Of a stretch of 64,000 bases of DNA, positions 10,562 through 20,618 are shown piece by piece; positions within the stretch are counted from its first letter, which is position 1; every line of letters begins with the position of its first letter. The translations under genes were made by a program, and so were the position numbers. The DNA is from Pseudomonas sp. Irchel 3E13 (GTDB lineage Bacteria > Pseudomonadota > Gammaproteobacteria > Pseudomonadales > Pseudomonadaceae), in assembly GCF_900187455.1 (NCBI RefSeq), contig NZ_FYDX01000007.1, forward strand, positions 1-64,000. The letters run 5' to 3'. Below the pieces are notes generated by a model. That model was given only the letters and a program-made list of their open reading frames with translations. It had not been told where the DNA came from and searched no databases.

Positions 10562-10585
10562 CCACGGAGCTGTCGGGCTCCGTGG
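10562..10585. terminator. hairpin between convergent genes
   Basis: A perfect 8-bp stem (CCACGGAG/CTCCGTGG) with an 8-base loop lies between the convergent membrane protein and OsmC genes. There is no T-run on either side, so it may be a weak or Rho-assisted terminator. Confidence 0.4.
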
Positions 10586-10598
10586 AAGATGTCACGGC

Positions 10599-11021
10599 TC
10601 AGCCGAGTTCGACGATCTCGTAGCTGTGGGTGATATCCACACCCGCGCGGCCCAGCATGATCGAGGCCGAGCAGTACTTCTCCGCCGACAGCTCCACCGC
10701 GCGCTTGACCTGCGCTTTCTTCAGACCACGCCCCTTGACCACGAAACGCAGGTGAATCTTGGTGAAGACCTTCGGGTCTTCATCCGCCCGCTCGGCTTCC
10801 AGGAAGGCTTCGCAGCTTTCCACGGCCTGGCGGGATTTCTTCAGGATGCTGACCACATCGAAATTGCTGCAGCCGCCCAGGCCCAACAGCAGCATTTCCA
10901 TCGGACGGACACCGAGATTGCGACCACCGGCATCGGGCGGACCGTCCATTACCACGACGTGGCCGCTGCCCGATTCACCGAGGAACATGGCCTCACCGGC
11001 CCACTGGATACGCGCCTTCAT
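10599..11021 (-). CDS. OsmC-family peroxiredoxin-like protein
   Basis: A 140-residue OsmC/Ohr-family protein, thought to reduce organic hydroperoxides through two redox cysteines. Both are visible, in LLGLGGCSNFDVVSILKK (about residue 51) and EKYCSASIMLG (about residue 117). The sequence groups with the generic OsmC/YhfA branch rather than with Ohr. It is transcribed away from vfr. The specific substrate is unknown. Confidence 0.85.
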   Translation of the reverse strand: MKARIQWAGEAMFLGESGSGHVVVMDGPPDAGGRNLGVRPMEMLLLGLGGCSNFDVVSILKKSRQAVESCEAFLEAERADEDPKVFTKIHLRFVVKGRGLKKAQVKRAVELSAEKYCSASIMLGRAGVDITHSYEIVELG

Positions 11022-11212
11022 TAACCGGTCTCCCCTTGCTTGAAAAAATGGCTGCCAGCTTAGTCCCTACACGCACAGGCGAAAAGACTTAAGCGTTCGA
11101 TCAAATCTGCCGACACAGAGGGTGGTCTGATAAACTGGCGCCAAATTGATGGCGTTTTGCACCCATCCCACCTACAAGAATACTCACGGACCGCGTATTT
11201 CGGGGCTTAACC

Positions 11213-11857
11213 ATGGTTGCCGCAGCACTTCCAGCCAAGATCAAAAACGTCGACAAGTTGCTCGCTCATTGCCAGCGTCGTCGTTTTGCAGCAAAAACCA
11301 ACATCCTCAGTGCTGGCGACACAGCCGATACCCTGTCGTTCATCGTCAAGGGCTCGGTCACGATCCTTATCGAGGACGATGAGGGCAGGGAAATGATCAT
11401 CGCCTACCTCAACAGCGGTGATTTCTTCGGAGAACTGGGCCTGTTCGAGCCTGCGGGCAAGGAGCAACACCGCAGTGCTTGGGTACGGGCCAAGACCGAA
11501 TGCGAGGTCGCGGAAATCAGCTACGAGAAATTCCGCGAACTGGCACGCCAGGATCCGGACATTCTCTATGCACTGGGCAGCCAGATGGCCCAGCGCCTGC
11601 GCAACACCACCCGCAAGGTCGGCGATCTCGCCTTCTTCGATGTCACCGGCCGGGTTGCCCGGTGCCTGCTGGAGCTGTGCAAGCAGCCGGACGCCATGAC
11701 TCACCCGGACGGCATGCAGATCAAGATCACCCGCCAGGAAATCGGTCGGATCGTGGGGTGCTCACGGGAGATGGTCGGTCGCGTTCTGAAGGACCTGGAA
11801 GAACGCAACCTGGTCAACGTGAAGGGCAAGACCATGGTGGTCTTCGGCACGCGCTGA
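11213..11857 (+). CDS. vfr: cAMP-responsive regulator Vfr (CRP homologue)
   Basis: A cyclic-AMP receptor protein that binds DNA as a dimer; in P. aeruginosa it controls virulence and quorum-sensing genes. The 214-residue protein has a cyclic-nucleotide-binding domain with the phosphate-binding cassette [11 protein letters not shown], a dimerisation helix, and a C-terminal helix-turn-helix ([25 protein letters not shown]). The last 60 residues are nearly the same as I recall for P. aeruginosa Vfr. It is convergent with the lipoate-ligase-like gene, with only 8 bases between stops. Confidence 0.95.
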   Translation: MVAAALPAKIKNVDKLLAHCQRRRFAAKTNILSAGDTADTLSFIVKGSVTILIEDDEGREMIIAYLNSGDFFGELGLFEPAGKEQHRSAWVRAKTECEVAEISYEKFRELARQDPDILYALGSQMAQRLRNTTRKVGDLAFFDVTGRVARCLLELCKQPDAMTHPDGMQIKITRQEIGRIVGCSREMVGRVLKDLEERNLVNVKGKTMVVFGTR

Positions 11858-11865
11858 ACCCAGGG

Positions 11866-12570
11866 TCAATCCTTGGGGATAGCCTCGATGGTCCGGGCGT
11901 AAGCCTGGGCCAACCGCTCCAGCAGCGGCGCTTCGGGCACCACTTCATGCAGGGCGATGTGGCTGTCGGCCAGACAGCGCTGCTCCAGCTCGCAACATTC
12001 ATTGAAGCGGTTGACCGCCGCCACCATCGACTCGCGCTCGTTATCCAGCAGCAGCGCCCCATGCACCAGCACAACCGGTCGCTTGCCACCGAGGCCCTGG
12101 CGCCAGCGCTGGGCGGTGCCGACCAACTTGCGACCATTGAGGTTGACGTTGTAACGCCCGTCGCAAAACGCCCCTTCAATCTCGCCGACCGAGGCCACGC
12201 CCCCCCACTCCCGCAGCACCTCGCACAACGGTTCGCACAGGCGCAGGTAAGCGTTCTCGATGCGTCCGTTATCGCCTTCGCTGCGCGGCGCCACATACAC
12301 CAACGCGATATTGATCACCGCAGGCGATTGCGGCACCGGCTCGCCGCCCGTCTCGCGCAACAATACCGGCCAGCCGGAAATCGCCAGTTCGCCGCAAGCG
12401 GCCTCGAAGCCCTCCAGCCGGCTCATGCGCCGTGGCATCACCAGCGCCCGGTCCGTAGGGCGCCAGAACAGCACGCCGTGATCACGCTCGCCCTTGCAAA
12501 CGGCCGCCAGCAGATCCTGCTCGGCATGCAGCCCGGCCTCAACGGTGACGGCAACAGGTTGTTCAGTCAT
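11866..12570 (-). CDS. lipoate-protein ligase-like protein
   Basis: A 234-residue member of the biotin/lipoate ligase fold family (BPL/LplA). Fold motifs include VLFWRPTDRALVMPRR, the RxTGGEPVPQ loop and the NLNGRKLVGTAQRW segment with the lysine typical of lipoyl-AMP or lipoyl-transfer active sites. It is shorter than classic LplA and lacks its C-terminal domain, so it could be a ligase or an octanoyl/lipoyl transferase. The ATG at 12570 has AGGA eight bases upstream. It sits directly downstream of the trpC terminator. Confidence 0.75.
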   Translation of the reverse strand: MTEQPVAVTVEAGLHAEQDLLAAVCKGERDHGVLFWRPTDRALVMPRRMSRLEGFEAACGELAISGWPVLLRETGGEPVPQSPAVINIALVYVAPRSEGDNGRIENAYLRLCEPLCEVLREWGGVASVGEIEGAFCDGRYNVNLNGRKLVGTAQRWRQGLGGKRPVVLVHGALLLDNERESMVAAVNRFNECCELEQRCLADSHIALHEVVPEAPLLERLAQAYARTIEAIPKD

Positions 12571-12584
12571 GACAATCATCCTGA

Positions 12585-12615
12585 AAGAAAAAAGCCGGCA
12601 ATGAATGCCGGCTTT
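12585..12615 (-). terminator. trpGDC operon terminator
   Basis: A 10-bp stem (AAAGCCGGCA/TGCCGGCTTT) with a 5-base loop at 12591-12615 is followed on the minus strand by a T-rich TTTTTTCTTT run. It begins 8 bases after the trpC stop and separates the operon from the lipoate-ligase-like gene. Confidence 0.9.
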
Positions 12616-12623
12616 CGAAGGGA

Positions 12624-13457
12624 TCAGTCCAGCCCGTTCAGGCCTTGCACCACGCGTCCCGGGAAGAACAGGCGCTGCAACTCCAGCCCTGGCTGTTCGG
12701 CACGCATGAAGGCTTCGCCCACCAGGAACGAGTAGACCTCGTTGATTTCCATCAGCTCGACATCGGCGCGATTGAGGATGCCGCTCTCGGTGATGGCCAG
12801 GCGATCGCGAGGGATGCGTGGCAACAGGTCGAGGGTGGTTTCCAGGCTCACTTCGAAGGTGTGCAGGTTGCGGTTGTTGACGCCGACCAACGGGGTGTCG
12901 AGGGTCTTCAGCGCGCGCTCCAGCTCGTCACCGTCGTGCACTTCCACCAGCACGTCGAGGCCGACGCTCTTGGCGGTGGCCGCCAGTTCGGCCATCTTCA
13001 CGTCATCCAGAGCGGAGACGATCAGCAGCACGCAGTCGGCGCCCAGGGCGCGGGCTTCGACGATCTGGTACGGATCGATCATGAAGTCCTTGCGGATCAC
13101 CGGCAGTTGCACCGCGGCACGGGCCTGCTGCAGATAGACGTCGGCGCCCTGGAAGTAATCAACATCGGTCAGAACCGACAAACAGGTTGCCCCGCCCTTC
13201 TCGTAGCTGACGGCGATATCGGCGGGCACGAAATCCTCGCGGATCACGCCCTTGCTCGGCGAGGCTTTCTTGATCTCGGCGATTACCGCCGGCTGCTTGC
13301 GCTTGGCCTGTTCGATCAGGGCGTTGGCGAATCCGCGCGGCGCGTCGGCGGCAGCCGCCAGACGTTCCAGTTCGGCGAGGCTGACCCGGGCGCTACGCTC
13401 GGCGACTTCCTCGACCTTGCGGGCGAGGATCTTTTCCAGAACCGTCGGCACACTCAT
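12624..13457 (-). CDS. trpC: indole-3-glycerol phosphate synthase
   Basis: Closes the indole ring in tryptophan synthesis (CdRP to indole-3-glycerol phosphate). The 277-residue TIM-barrel protein has the family motifs [11 protein letters not shown] (substrate lysine region), [18 protein letters not shown] and the C-terminal ITESGI. It is a stand-alone TrpC, not fused to TrpF. It overlaps trpD by 4 bases (ATGA) and is the last gene of trpGDC. Confidence 0.97.
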   Translation of the reverse strand: MSVPTVLEKILARKVEEVAERSARVSLAELERLAAAADAPRGFANALIEQAKRKQPAVIAEIKKASPSKGVIREDFVPADIAVSYEKGGATCLSVLTDVDYFQGADVYLQQARAAVQLPVIRKDFMIDPYQIVEARALGADCVLLIVSALDDVKMAELAATAKSVGLDVLVEVHDGDELERALKTLDTPLVGVNNRNLHTFEVSLETTLDLLPRIPRDRLAITESGILNRADVELMEINEVYSFLVGEAFMRAEQPGLELQRLFFPGRVVQGLNGLD

Positions 13458-14503
13458 CCTTCGTTCTCCTGCTTGAATACCGCGGTAAAGGCGCCCAGCT
13501 CTTCGAGTTTTTCCCGGGCAAGGCCGGTGTGCAGCGCATCGTGAGCAAGCTCGACGCCCTGCTTGAGGCTCATGGCATGGTCCGCGGCGTAAAGCGCGGC
13601 ACCGGCGTTGAGCACGATCATTTCCGCAGCTTTCTGGCCGTTTTCGGTCTTGCGCCGGCCAATGGCATCGCGAATCAGCGCCAGCGATTCTTCCGGACCG
13701 CTCACCGACAGGCCGTGCAGGCTCTGGCTTTTCATGCCCAGGTCTTCGGGCTCGACCCAGTATTCGCTGATCTCACCGTTCTTCAGTTCGGCAACAAAGG
13801 TTGGCGCGGCCAGGCTGAACTCGTCCAGCCCGTCCTTGGAGTGCACCACCAACACGTGCTTGCTGCCGAGACGCTGCAGCACTTCGGCCAGCGGACGGCA
13901 CAGCGCCTGGGTGAACACGCCGACCACCTGATGCTTGACCCCGGCCGGATTCGTAAGCGGGCCGAGCATGTTGAACAGGGTGCGTAGACCCAGGTCGCGA
14001 CGCGGGCCGGCGGCATATTTCATGGCGCTGTGGTGAGTCTGGGCGAACATGAAGCCGATGCCCACGCTGTCGATGCAACGAGCGACCTGGACCGGCGTCA
14101 GGTTCAGATAGATACCGGCGGCTTCCAGCAGGTCGGCGCTGCCGCTCTTGCCCGAAACGGCGCGGTTGCCGTGCTTGGCCACGGTGCAACCGGCGGCGGC
14201 AACGACGAAGGCCGACGCGGTGGACACGTTGAAGATATTCGCGCCATCGCCGCCGGTGCCAACCACGTCGACCACGCCGTCGAGGCTGTTGAGCTCGACC
14301 TTGTCAGCCAGCTCGCGCATGACCGAAACGGCACCGACGATCTCGTCGATGCTTTCGCTCTTCATGCGCATGCCCATCATGAAGGCGCCGATCTGCGCCT
14401 CGGTGCACTGACCGGTCATGATCTGGCGCATCACACCGCGCATTTCCTCGGTGGACAGGTCCAGCTGATCGACGATCCGACCCAACGCGTTCTTGATATC
14501 CAT
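13454..14503 (-). CDS. trpD: anthranilate phosphoribosyltransferase
   Basis: Transfers phosphoribose from PRPP to anthranilate. The 349-residue protein shows the PRPP-binding glycine-rich [21 protein letters not shown], followed by [19 protein letters not shown], both diagnostic of the family. The ATG at 14503 has AAGGA six bases upstream; a TTG two codons earlier is the alternative. It lies 9 bases after trpG and overlaps trpC. Confidence 0.97.
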   Translation of the reverse strand: MDIKNALGRIVDQLDLSTEEMRGVMRQIMTGQCTEAQIGAFMMGMRMKSESIDEIVGAVSVMRELADKVELNSLDGVVDVVGTGGDGANIFNVSTASAFVVAAAGCTVAKHGNRAVSGKSGSADLLEAAGIYLNLTPVQVARCIDSVGIGFMFAQTHHSAMKYAAGPRRDLGLRTLFNMLGPLTNPAGVKHQVVGVFTQALCRPLAEVLQRLGSKHVLVVHSKDGLDEFSLAAPTFVAELKNGEISEYWVEPEDLGMKSQSLHGLSVSGPEESLALIRDAIGRRKTENGQKAAEMIVLNAGAALYAADHAMSLKQGVELAHDALHTGLAREKLEELGAFTAVFKQENEG

Positions 14504-14512
14504 ATTCAATCC

Positions 14513-15106
14513 TTAGCGGTGGCCGCCGGTCTGCTTGAGGAAATTGGCGAACAGCGCGTGGCCCTGCTCAGTGAGGATCGATTCGGGGTGGAACTGTACG
14601 CCTTCGACGTTCAGGGTCTTGTGACGCAGGCCCATGATTTCATCGATCGAGCCGTCTTCCAGAGCGGTCCAGGCGGTCAGTTCGAGGCAATCAGGCAGGG
14701 TTTCGCGCTTGACCACCAGCGAGTGGTAGCGGGTCACGGTCAGCGGATTGTTCAGGCCGGTGAACACGCCTGTGTTCTCGTGTACTACAGGGCTGGTCTT
14801 GCCGTGCATGACCTGGCGGGCACGGACCACCTCACCGCCGAAAGCCTGGCCGATGGACTGGTGGCCCAGGCACACGCCCAGGATCGGCAGCTTGCCGGCG
14901 AAATGCTTGATGGCTTCGAGGGAAACACCGGCTTCGGTCGGGGTGCACGGACCGGGAGAGACGACAATGCGCTCGGGCTGCAGGGCTTCGATCTGGGCGA
15001 TGGTCAGTTCGTCGTTGCGAATGACCTTGACCTCAGCCCCCAGCTCGCCGAAGTACTGCACGACGTTGTAGGTGAAGGAATCGTAGTTGTCGATCATCAG
15101 TAACAT
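14513..15106 (-). CDS. trpG: anthranilate synthase glutamine amidotransferase subunit
   Basis: Supplies ammonia from glutamine to TrpE. The 197-residue class I amidotransferase has the catalytic nucleophile C79 in [11 protein letters not shown] and the His/Glu pair in GVQFHPESI. It is first in trpGDC and is preceded by a leader peptide with adjacent Trp codons. The partner subunit gene trpE lies separately at 17453-18934, the split arrangement typical of Pseudomonas. Confidence 0.97.
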   Translation of the reverse strand: MLLMIDNYDSFTYNVVQYFGELGAEVKVIRNDELTIAQIEALQPERIVVSPGPCTPTEAGVSLEAIKHFAGKLPILGVCLGHQSIGQAFGGEVVRARQVMHGKTSPVVHENTGVFTGLNNPLTVTRYHSLVVKRETLPDCLELTAWTALEDGSIDEIMGLRHKTLNVEGVQFHPESILTEQGHALFANFLKQTGGHR

Positions 15107-15216
15107 CTGGGTTCAACCTCTTGAATACTGACTTTGAATAACCGCCTTTCGCGATACAGGGCTGCCCGACGCACAGCAGGTGTGAGCTGTTGCGGGCGTG
15201 AAGCGATTTCGGAAAG

Positions 15217-15246
15217 GCAAAACGTAACGGGCCGGCACTGGCCGGC
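15217..15246 (-). terminator. trpGDC attenuator hairpin
   Basis: A GCCGGC-ACTG-GCCGGC hairpin (15231-15246) lies 11 bases after the trpG leader-peptide stop on the minus strand, followed by a T-rich CGTTTTGCCTTT. Its position between leader peptide and structural gene fits a transcription attenuator. The antiterminator pairing was not worked out in full. Confidence 0.6.
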
Positions 15247-15257
15247 GGGAGATAAAG

Positions 15258-15302
15258 TCAGGCGCGCCAACGCCAACGGGCGTGGGCCTTGATAACGCGC
15301 AT
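15258..15302 (-). CDS. trpL: trpGDC leader peptide
   Basis: A 14-residue peptide, MRVIKAHARWRWRA, with two Trp codons separated by one Arg codon, followed by TGA. It lies about 150 bases upstream of trpG on the same strand and precedes an attenuator-like hairpin. A nearly identical peptide precedes trpE. Attenuation of trpE and trpGDC is described for P. putida, so ribosome stalling at the Trp codons probably controls readthrough into trpGDC. Confidence 0.82.
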   Translation of the reverse strand: MRVIKAHARWRWRA

Positions 15303-15354
15303 CAAGAGTTTGCTGACGATCAACACGGGGTAGGTCTCGTTCATACGTTTCGGC

Positions 15355-15383
15355 ACAGTAGCTCACGGAAACATTGCGTGCAA
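15355..15383 (-). promoter_or_regulatory. candidate trpGDC promoter
   Basis: A -35-like TTGCAC (15383-15378) and -10-like TACTGT (15360-15355) with 17-base spacing lie 53 bases upstream of the leader peptide. The -10 match is weak. The region 15303-15465 must also hold the divergent estA promoter. Confidence 0.35.
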
Positions 15384-15465
15384 TATCGACAAGGCAGGAT
15401 CCGGGGTATTTGCTACTTTCTTCGGACGCAATACCAAAAACAAAGACAAAAAAAGGACTCTTGCG

Positions 15466-17373
15466 ATGAGAAAGTGCCGTTATCTGCGTCAATCCGCTGC
15501 ATGTCTGCTGGCCGCAGCCTGCTCCACCGCTATTGCAAGCCCCTCGCCTTACTCCACCATGATCGTTTTCGGCGACAGCCTCGCCGATGCCGGGCAGTTT
15601 CCCGACTCAGCCGGGGCGCCAGGCACCAGCCAGCGCTACACCAACCGCAATGCCGACGGCAGCTTTGCGCCCGTGTCGCCGATGATCCTGGGTGGCTACC
15701 TCGGAATCGCACCCGGTGACCTGAATGCCTCCACTTCGCCCGTGAATGCAGCCCTCGGTATCCCCGACGGCAACAACTGGGCAACCGGAGGCTATCGCAC
15801 CGACCAGATCTTCCAATCCATCACCGGCGAATCGCTGGTGGTGATCCCGCCCGGCAACCCCGGTGCGGGCACGGTACTGCGGCAGAAGCCCGGCTACCTT
15901 GCCGGCGGACGACTGGCCGATCCCAATGCCCTGTATTACCTGACCGGTGGCGGTAACGACTTCCTTCAGGGGTTGATCACCTCACCGGTCGGCGCCGCCA
16001 CGTCGGCAACCCAACTGGCCGCCAGCGCCCAGGCTCTGCAACAGGCGGGCGCACGTTACATCATGGTCTGGCTGCTGCCCGATCTCGGCCTGACGCCTGC
16101 CCTCAACGGCACACCGCTGCAAGGCCCAAGTTCGCAGCTCAGCGCCTTCTTCAACCAGACACTCGTCGCCAGCCTCGCCCGGATCGACGCAGAGATCATC
16201 CCGCTGAACATCCCGTTGCTGTTTCAGGAGGCCCTCGCCTCACCGGTGCAGTTCGGCCTGGCCAGCGATCAGAACCTGATCAATACCTGCTACAGCGGCA
16301 ATGGCTGCGTGCAGAATCCGGTGTATGGCGCCAACGGCACCACCCCGGATCCGACCAAGCTGTTGTTCAACGACTCGGTGCACCCGACCATCGCCGGCCA
16401 ACGGATGATTGCCGACTACGGCTATTCGATCCTCTCCGCGCCATGGGAACTGACGCTGCTACCGGAAATGGCCCACAGCACATTGCGCGCCCATCAGGAC
16501 GAACTGCGCAATCAGTGGCAAGCCGACTGGCAGCCAGTCGGGCAATGGCAGGCGATTGTGGCGGCAGGTGGCCAGAACCTCGACTTCGACAGCCAGCGCA
16601 GTTCCGCCAGCGCCGACGGTCGCGGCTACAACCTGACCGTTGGTGGCAGCTACCGCCTCGGTGAAGCCTGGCGCGTCGGCATCGCTGGCGGCGTCTACCG
16701 GCAGAAACTGGAAGCCGGCGCGCAGGACTCCGACTACCGCCTCGACAGTTACCTCGCCACCGCCTTCGCGCAGTTCCATCAAGGCCGCTGGTGGGCCGAT
16801 GCGGCGCTGACCGGTGGCCGGCTGGACTACGACGACCTCGAGCGTACCTTCGCCCTCGGCCCGAACAACCGCAGCGAGAAAGGTGACACCGATGGCGACT
16901 TGCTTGCCGTCTCCGCCCGCCTCGGCTTCGAGCTGGCCGCGCCGGGCAGCGACTGGCAGCTTTCGCCGTTCGTTAGCGCCGATTACGCCCGTGTCGAAGT
17001 GGATGGCTTCAGCGAGAAAGGCGCGCGCTCCACGGCACTGACCTTCGACGATCAGAAACGCGACTCACGGCGGCTGGGCGTGGGCTTGCAGGGCAAATAC
17101 CGGGTAGCGCCGGCAACGCTGCTGTTTGGCGAAGTGGCCCATGAGCATGAATTCGAGGACGACCGTCAGGACCTGACCCTGCACCTCAACAGCCTGCCGG
17201 CCAACGACTTCACCCTGACCGGCTATACGCCGCAGAGCAATCTGAACCGGGTGAGTGTGGGGTTGAGCCAGAGCCTGGCGCCGGGGTTGGCGCTGCGTGG
17301 CGGCTATAACTGGCGCAAGAGCGATGAGCTGACTCAGCAGGGGGTCAATCTGGCGCTGAGCCTGGAGTTCTGA
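15466..17373 (+). CDS. estA: autotransporter GDSL esterase EstA
   Basis: A cell-surface esterase anchored in the outer membrane. The 635-residue protein has a signal peptide (cleavage likely after A24). A GDSL hydrolase passenger follows, with nucleophile S38 in VFGDSLAD, the GGGND block and the catalytic DSVHPT near residue 305. From about residue 350 there is a C-terminal autotransporter beta-barrel ending in Phe (ALSLEF). In P. aeruginosa EstA affects rhamnolipid production and motility. The start has AAAAGGACTCTTGCG upstream. Confidence 0.95.
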   Translation: MRKCRYLRQSAACLLAAACSTAIASPSPYSTMIVFGDSLADAGQFPDSAGAPGTSQRYTNRNADGSFAPVSPMILGGYLGIAPGDLNASTSPVNAALGIPDGNNWATGGYRTDQIFQSITGESLVVIPPGNPGAGTVLRQKPGYLAGGRLADPNALYYLTGGGNDFLQGLITSPVGAATSATQLAASAQALQQAGARYIMVWLLPDLGLTPALNGTPLQGPSSQLSAFFNQTLVASLARIDAEIIPLNIPLLFQEALASPVQFGLASDQNLINTCYSGNGCVQNPVYGANGTTPDPTKLLFNDSVHPTIAGQRMIADYGYSILSAPWELTLLPEMAHSTLRAHQDELRNQWQADWQPVGQWQAIVAAGGQNLDFDSQRSSASADGRGYNLTVGGSYRLGEAWRVGIAGGVYRQKLEAGAQDSDYRLDSYLATAFAQFHQGRWWADAALTGGRLDYDDLERTFALGPNNRSEKGDTDGDLLAVSARLGFELAAPGSDWQLSPFVSADYARVEVDGFSEKGARSTALTFDDQKRDSRRLGVGLQGKYRVAPATLLFGEVAHEHEFEDDRQDLTLHLNSLPANDFTLTGYTPQSNLNRVSVGLSQSLAPGLALRGGYNWRKSDELTQQGVNLALSLEF

Positions 17374-17384
17374 CAGCGGCCTTT

Positions 17385-17444
17385 CGCGAGCAAGCTCGCT
17401 CCTACAGGGTTTGGTGCATTCCTGTAGGAGCGAGCTTGCTCGCG
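17385..17444. repeat. REP element pair (inverted)
   Basis: Two copies of a 24-base REP sequence, CGCGAGCAAGCTCGCTCCTACAGG-type, lie head to head at 17385-17408 and 17421-17444 with a 12-base spacer. They sit between convergent estA and trpE. Such pairs form large hairpins and often act as mRNA stabilisers or terminators. Confidence 0.9.
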
Positions 17445-17452
17445 ATCAGGCA

Positions 17453-18934
17453 TCACTGTTTCGGCGTCTGCTCAGCCAGCGCCACCGCGCGGAACATCGC
17501 GCGACGCTTGTTGATGGTTTCCTCCCACTCCAGCGCCGGCACCGAGTCGGCGACGATGCCGCCACCGGCCTGCACATGCAGCTCGCCGTCCTTGATCACC
17601 GCGGTGCGAATCGCAATGGCGGTGTCCATGTTGCCGTTCCAGGCGAAATAACCCACCGCGCCACCGTAGACGCCACGCTTGACCGGCTCCAGTTCGTCGA
17701 TGATTTCCATCGCGCGAATCTTCGGCGCACCGGACAAGGTGCCCGCCGGCAGGATGGCGCGCAGCGCGTCCATCGCGGTCAGGCCGCTCTTCAGTTGGCC
17801 GGTGACGTTGGAAACGATGTGCATCACGTTGGAATAACGCTCGATGACCATCTTCTCGGTGACCTTGACCGAGCCGGTCTCCGACACACGACCCGCGTCA
17901 TTGCGGCCCAGGTCGATCAGCATCAGGTGCTCGGCGATCTCTTTGTCATCGGACAGCAGGTCTTCTTCAAGTGCCCGGTCGGCTTCCTCGTTGGCGCCAC
18001 GTGGACGGGTGCCAGCAATCGGACGCACGGTGACCAGGTTGTCCTCGACCCGCACCAGCACTTCCGGCGAGCTGCCGACGACGTGGAAATCGCCAAAGTT
18101 GAAGAAGTACATGTACGGCGTCGGGTTGAAGCAGCGCAGCGCCCGGTACAGGTCGATCGGCGCGGCCTTGAAGTCGATGGACATCCGTTGCGACGGCACG
18201 ACCTGCATGCAGTCGCCGGCGAGAATGTATTCCTTGATGGTATCGACGGCGCGCTCGTAGTCAGCCTGAGTGAAACTGGAGCGGAACTCAGGCTCGGCAG
18301 CCTGCGCACCGCTGAAGTCGAGGCCACGGCGCGGGGTGATCGGCTGACGCAGTTGTTCGAGCAGGTCCTGCAGTCGCGCCTGACCTTGCTCGTAGGCATC
18401 GTCCTGGGACGGATCGGCGAGAACGATGGCGTGCATCTTGCCGGCGAGGTTATCGAAGACCACCACCGCGTCGGACACCATCAGCAGGATATCCGGCACG
18501 CCCAGCGGATCCGGGTTCGGGCACTTGCCCAGGCGCTTCTCGACATACCGCACGCAGTCATAGCCGAAGTAACCGACCAGGCCGCCGTTGAAGCGCGGCA
18601 GGCCAGGAATGGTCGGCACCTTGTAGCGTTCCTTGAAGGCTTCGACGAAGGCCAGCGGATCTTCCACATCGTGGCGCTCGATTTCGACGCCGTCGTGGGT
18701 GATCCGGACCTGATGGTCATACACCCTCAGCACGGTGCGGCACGGCAAACCGATGATCGAGTAACGGCCCCACTTCTCGCCGCCTTGCACCGATTCGAGC
18801 AGGTAGGAGTTGGGTTGGTCGGCGAGCTTCAGGTAGATCGACAGCGGTGTGTCGAAGTCGGCCAGGGTTTCGCAGGCCAGGGGAATGCGGTTATAGCCGG
18901 CAGCGGCCAGGCGCAGGAATTCGTCGCGGATCAT
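17453..18934 (-). CDS. trpE: anthranilate synthase component I
   Basis: Converts chorismate and ammonia to anthranilate. The 493-residue length is the family norm. Visible are the N-terminal feedback-site segment [15 protein letters not shown] and the chorismate-binding core with [34 protein letters not shown] and [14 protein letters not shown]. The ATG at 18934 has GAGG five bases upstream, excluding an in-frame start eight codons earlier. It follows gph on the same strand and is preceded by its own leader peptide and attenuator. Confidence 0.97.
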   Translation of the reverse strand: MIRDEFLRLAAAGYNRIPLACETLADFDTPLSIYLKLADQPNSYLLESVQGGEKWGRYSIIGLPCRTVLRVYDHQVRITHDGVEIERHDVEDPLAFVEAFKERYKVPTIPGLPRFNGGLVGYFGYDCVRYVEKRLGKCPNPDPLGVPDILLMVSDAVVVFDNLAGKMHAIVLADPSQDDAYEQGQARLQDLLEQLRQPITPRRGLDFSGAQAAEPEFRSSFTQADYERAVDTIKEYILAGDCMQVVPSQRMSIDFKAAPIDLYRALRCFNPTPYMYFFNFGDFHVVGSSPEVLVRVEDNLVTVRPIAGTRPRGANEEADRALEEDLLSDDKEIAEHLMLIDLGRNDAGRVSETGSVKVTEKMVIERYSNVMHIVSNVTGQLKSGLTAMDALRAILPAGTLSGAPKIRAMEIIDELEPVKRGVYGGAVGYFAWNGNMDTAIAIRTAVIKDGELHVQAGGGIVADSVPALEWEETINKRRAMFRAVALAEQTPKQ

Positions 18935-18979
18935 GATTGCCTCGTGGCAGTAGGGCAAGAAAAGTCGAATGGCAAACGT

Positions 18980-18996
18980 GCCGGATCAGAGCCGGC
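18980..18996 (-). terminator. trpE attenuator hairpin
   Basis: A GCCGG/CCGGC stem with a 7-base loop lies 10 bases after the trpE leader-peptide stop and is followed on the minus strand by ACGTTTGCC and later CTTTTCTT. The layout copies the trpGDC leader. The stem is short and other pairings with the palindromic CCGGCCGG are possible. Confidence 0.5.
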
Positions 18997-19006
18997 CGGA
19001 GAGGAG

Positions 19007-19051
19007 TCAGGCGCGCCAACGCCAGCGGGCCAGGGCCTTGATGACTTTCAT
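19007..19051 (-). CDS. trpL: trpE leader peptide
   Basis: A 14-residue peptide, MKVIKALARWRWRA, differing from the trpGDC leader at only three positions and sharing its C-terminal ARWRWRA with both Trp codons. It lies between gph and trpE in the direction of trpE. It probably senses charged tRNA-Trp to attenuate trpE transcription. Confidence 0.83.
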   Translation of the reverse strand: MKVIKALARWRWRA

Positions 19052-19116
19052 CCAGAGTTTGCCGGGTGCTACCACGATGGAATCTCTACCAAGGGGGGAA
19101 TTGAGGTCCGCCAACG

Positions 19117-19824
19117 TTAGCTCAGTGGCTGCACCGAAGCAACCGGGAGCAAGGCGCGCAAATCGTCGATCACCAGGGCGGGCGATTCGTCGCTGATTGG
19201 CCGGCCATGGTTGTAGCCGTAGGTCAGGCCGACGCACTGTACGCCCGCAGCCTTCGCCGCCTGCACGTCACTGCGCGAGTCACCGACGAACAGGGCGTCG
19301 TGCGCCTGCACGCCAGCCATCTGCATGACAAACAGCAGCGCCGCCGGGTCCGGCTTCTTCTGCGGCAGCGTGTCACCGCCGATGATCCATCGGAAATAGC
19401 GACCGATCTGCATCTGGTCCAGCAGCGGGCCGACGAAGCGCTCCGGCTTGTTGGTGATCAGCGCCATTTCCACTTTCTGCTGGTGCAGCCACTTGAGGGT
19501 GTCGTGCACCCCGGGGTAGGTCACCGTCAGGTCGTGGCTCTCGGCATAGGCTTCCATGAAGATTTCCAGACCGCGCTCGGCCTCGTCGTCGCTCACCGCG
19601 CTATGGTCGATGCCACCGGCCAGCGCCCGGCGCACCAGCACCGGAGCACCATTGCCAACCCACTCGCGCACCGCGTCGATGCCGGCCGGCGCGCGATTCA
19701 TTTCGAGCAGCATGCGATCGACCGCCACCGCCAGGTCCGGGACAGAGTCGATAAGGGTACCGTCCAGATCGAACATCACCAGCCTGGGCAGACTCCCGGG
19801 GAACAGCTGCTCGAAACCGCTCAT
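19117..19824 (-). CDS. gph: phosphoglycolate phosphatase
   Basis: A HAD-family hydrolase that dephosphorylates 2-phosphoglycolate. The 235-residue protein has motif [10 protein letters not shown] (nucleophile Asp), motif II in ITNKPE, and motif III/IV in [10 protein letters not shown] and [16 protein letters not shown]. It overlaps rpe by 4 bases. The paralogue MupP, a MurNAc-6-phosphate phosphatase, is related, so specificity within this family is hard to fix by eye; synteny with rpe-trpE supports gph. Confidence 0.87.
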   Translation of the reverse strand: MSGFEQLFPGSLPRLVMFDLDGTLIDSVPDLAVAVDRMLLEMNRAPAGIDAVREWVGNGAPVLVRRALAGGIDHSAVSDDEAERGLEIFMEAYAESHDLTVTYPGVHDTLKWLHQQKVEMALITNKPERFVGPLLDQMQIGRYFRWIIGGDTLPQKKPDPAALLFVMQMAGVQAHDALFVGDSRSDVQAAKAAGVQCVGLTYGYNHGRPISDESPALVIDDLRALLPVASVQPLS

Positions 19825-20495
19825 GGGCGGGCCTGAGCCAGTTCGGCGCGCATCTTGTCGATGACTTCCTTGTAGTTCGGCGTGTTGAAGATCGCCGAGC
19901 CCGCAACGAAGGTGTCGGCGCCAGCGGCGGCGATCTCGCGGATGTTGTTGACGTTCACGCCACCGTCGATTTCCAGGCGGATATCGCGACCGCTGGCGTC
20001 GATCAGCGCGCGGGCTTCACGCAGCTTGTCGAGGGTGCCGGGGATGAACTTCTGGCCGCCAAAGCCTGGGTTGACGCTCATCAGCAGGATCATGTCGACC
20101 TTGTCCATCACATACTTCAGCGCTTCCAGACCAGCAGCCGGGTTGAACACCAGACCGGCCTTGCAACCGCCGTCGCGGATCAGTTGCAGCGAGCGATCGA
20201 CGTGCAGGGTGGCATCCGGGTGGAAGGTGATGTAGGTGGCGCCAGCCTCGATGAAGTCGCCGATGATGCGGTCGACCGGGCTGACCATCAGGTGCACATC
20301 GATCGGCGCGGTCACGCCGTGCTTGCGCAGCGCCGAGCAGACCATCGGGCCGATGGTCAGGTTGGGCACGTAGTGGTTGTCCATCACGTCGAAGTGAACG
20401 ATGTCGGCGCCGGAGGCCAGCACGTTATCGACTTCCTCGCCCAGGCGGGCGAAGTCGGCGGAAAGAATCGAGGGGGCAATAGCGAAGGGCTGCAT
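19821..20495 (-). CDS. rpe: ribulose-phosphate 3-epimerase
   Basis: Interconverts ribulose-5-P and xylulose-5-P in the pentose phosphate pathway. The 224-residue TIM barrel has the start [21 protein letters not shown], the metal-binding [12 protein letters not shown], the [14 protein letters not shown] loop and EIDGGVN. I chose the start on family alignment; 26 codons upstream in frame are rejected. It is translationally coupled to gph through the ATGA overlap. Confidence 0.96.
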   Translation of the reverse strand: MQPFAIAPSILSADFARLGEEVDNVLASGADIVHFDVMDNHYVPNLTIGPMVCSALRKHGVTAPIDVHLMVSPVDRIIGDFIEAGATYITFHPDATLHVDRSLQLIRDGGCKAGLVFNPAAGLEALKYVMDKVDMILLMSVNPGFGGQKFIPGTLDKLREARALIDASGRDIRLEIDGGVNVNNIREIAAAGADTFVAGSAIFNTPNYKEVIDKMRAELAQARP

Positions 20496-20590
20496 GGCGC
20501 ACCTGTAGGCAATTTCACGGTGGCGCGCATTGTACCTCACGCAACCGGCCTGGGGCTGCCCGGTGTCAAACACCTCGACGGATGCAGTCC

Positions 20591-20610
20591 GGGGCCGGCT
20601 GGCCGGCCCC
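20591..20610. terminator. hairpin after agtD
   Basis: A 9-bp perfect stem (GGGGCCGGC/GCCGGCCCC) with a 2-base centre lies 8 bases after the agtD stop on the minus strand. No U-run is present, so it may be an mRNA 3-prime stabiliser or a weak terminator. Confidence 0.45.
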
Positions 20611-20618
20611 AGGAAAGA

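Noticed and set aside
17385..17444. CRISPR-like repeat
   Set aside because: Only two inverted copies with a 12-base spacer, matching REP sequence found elsewhere in the window; no array is present anywhere.
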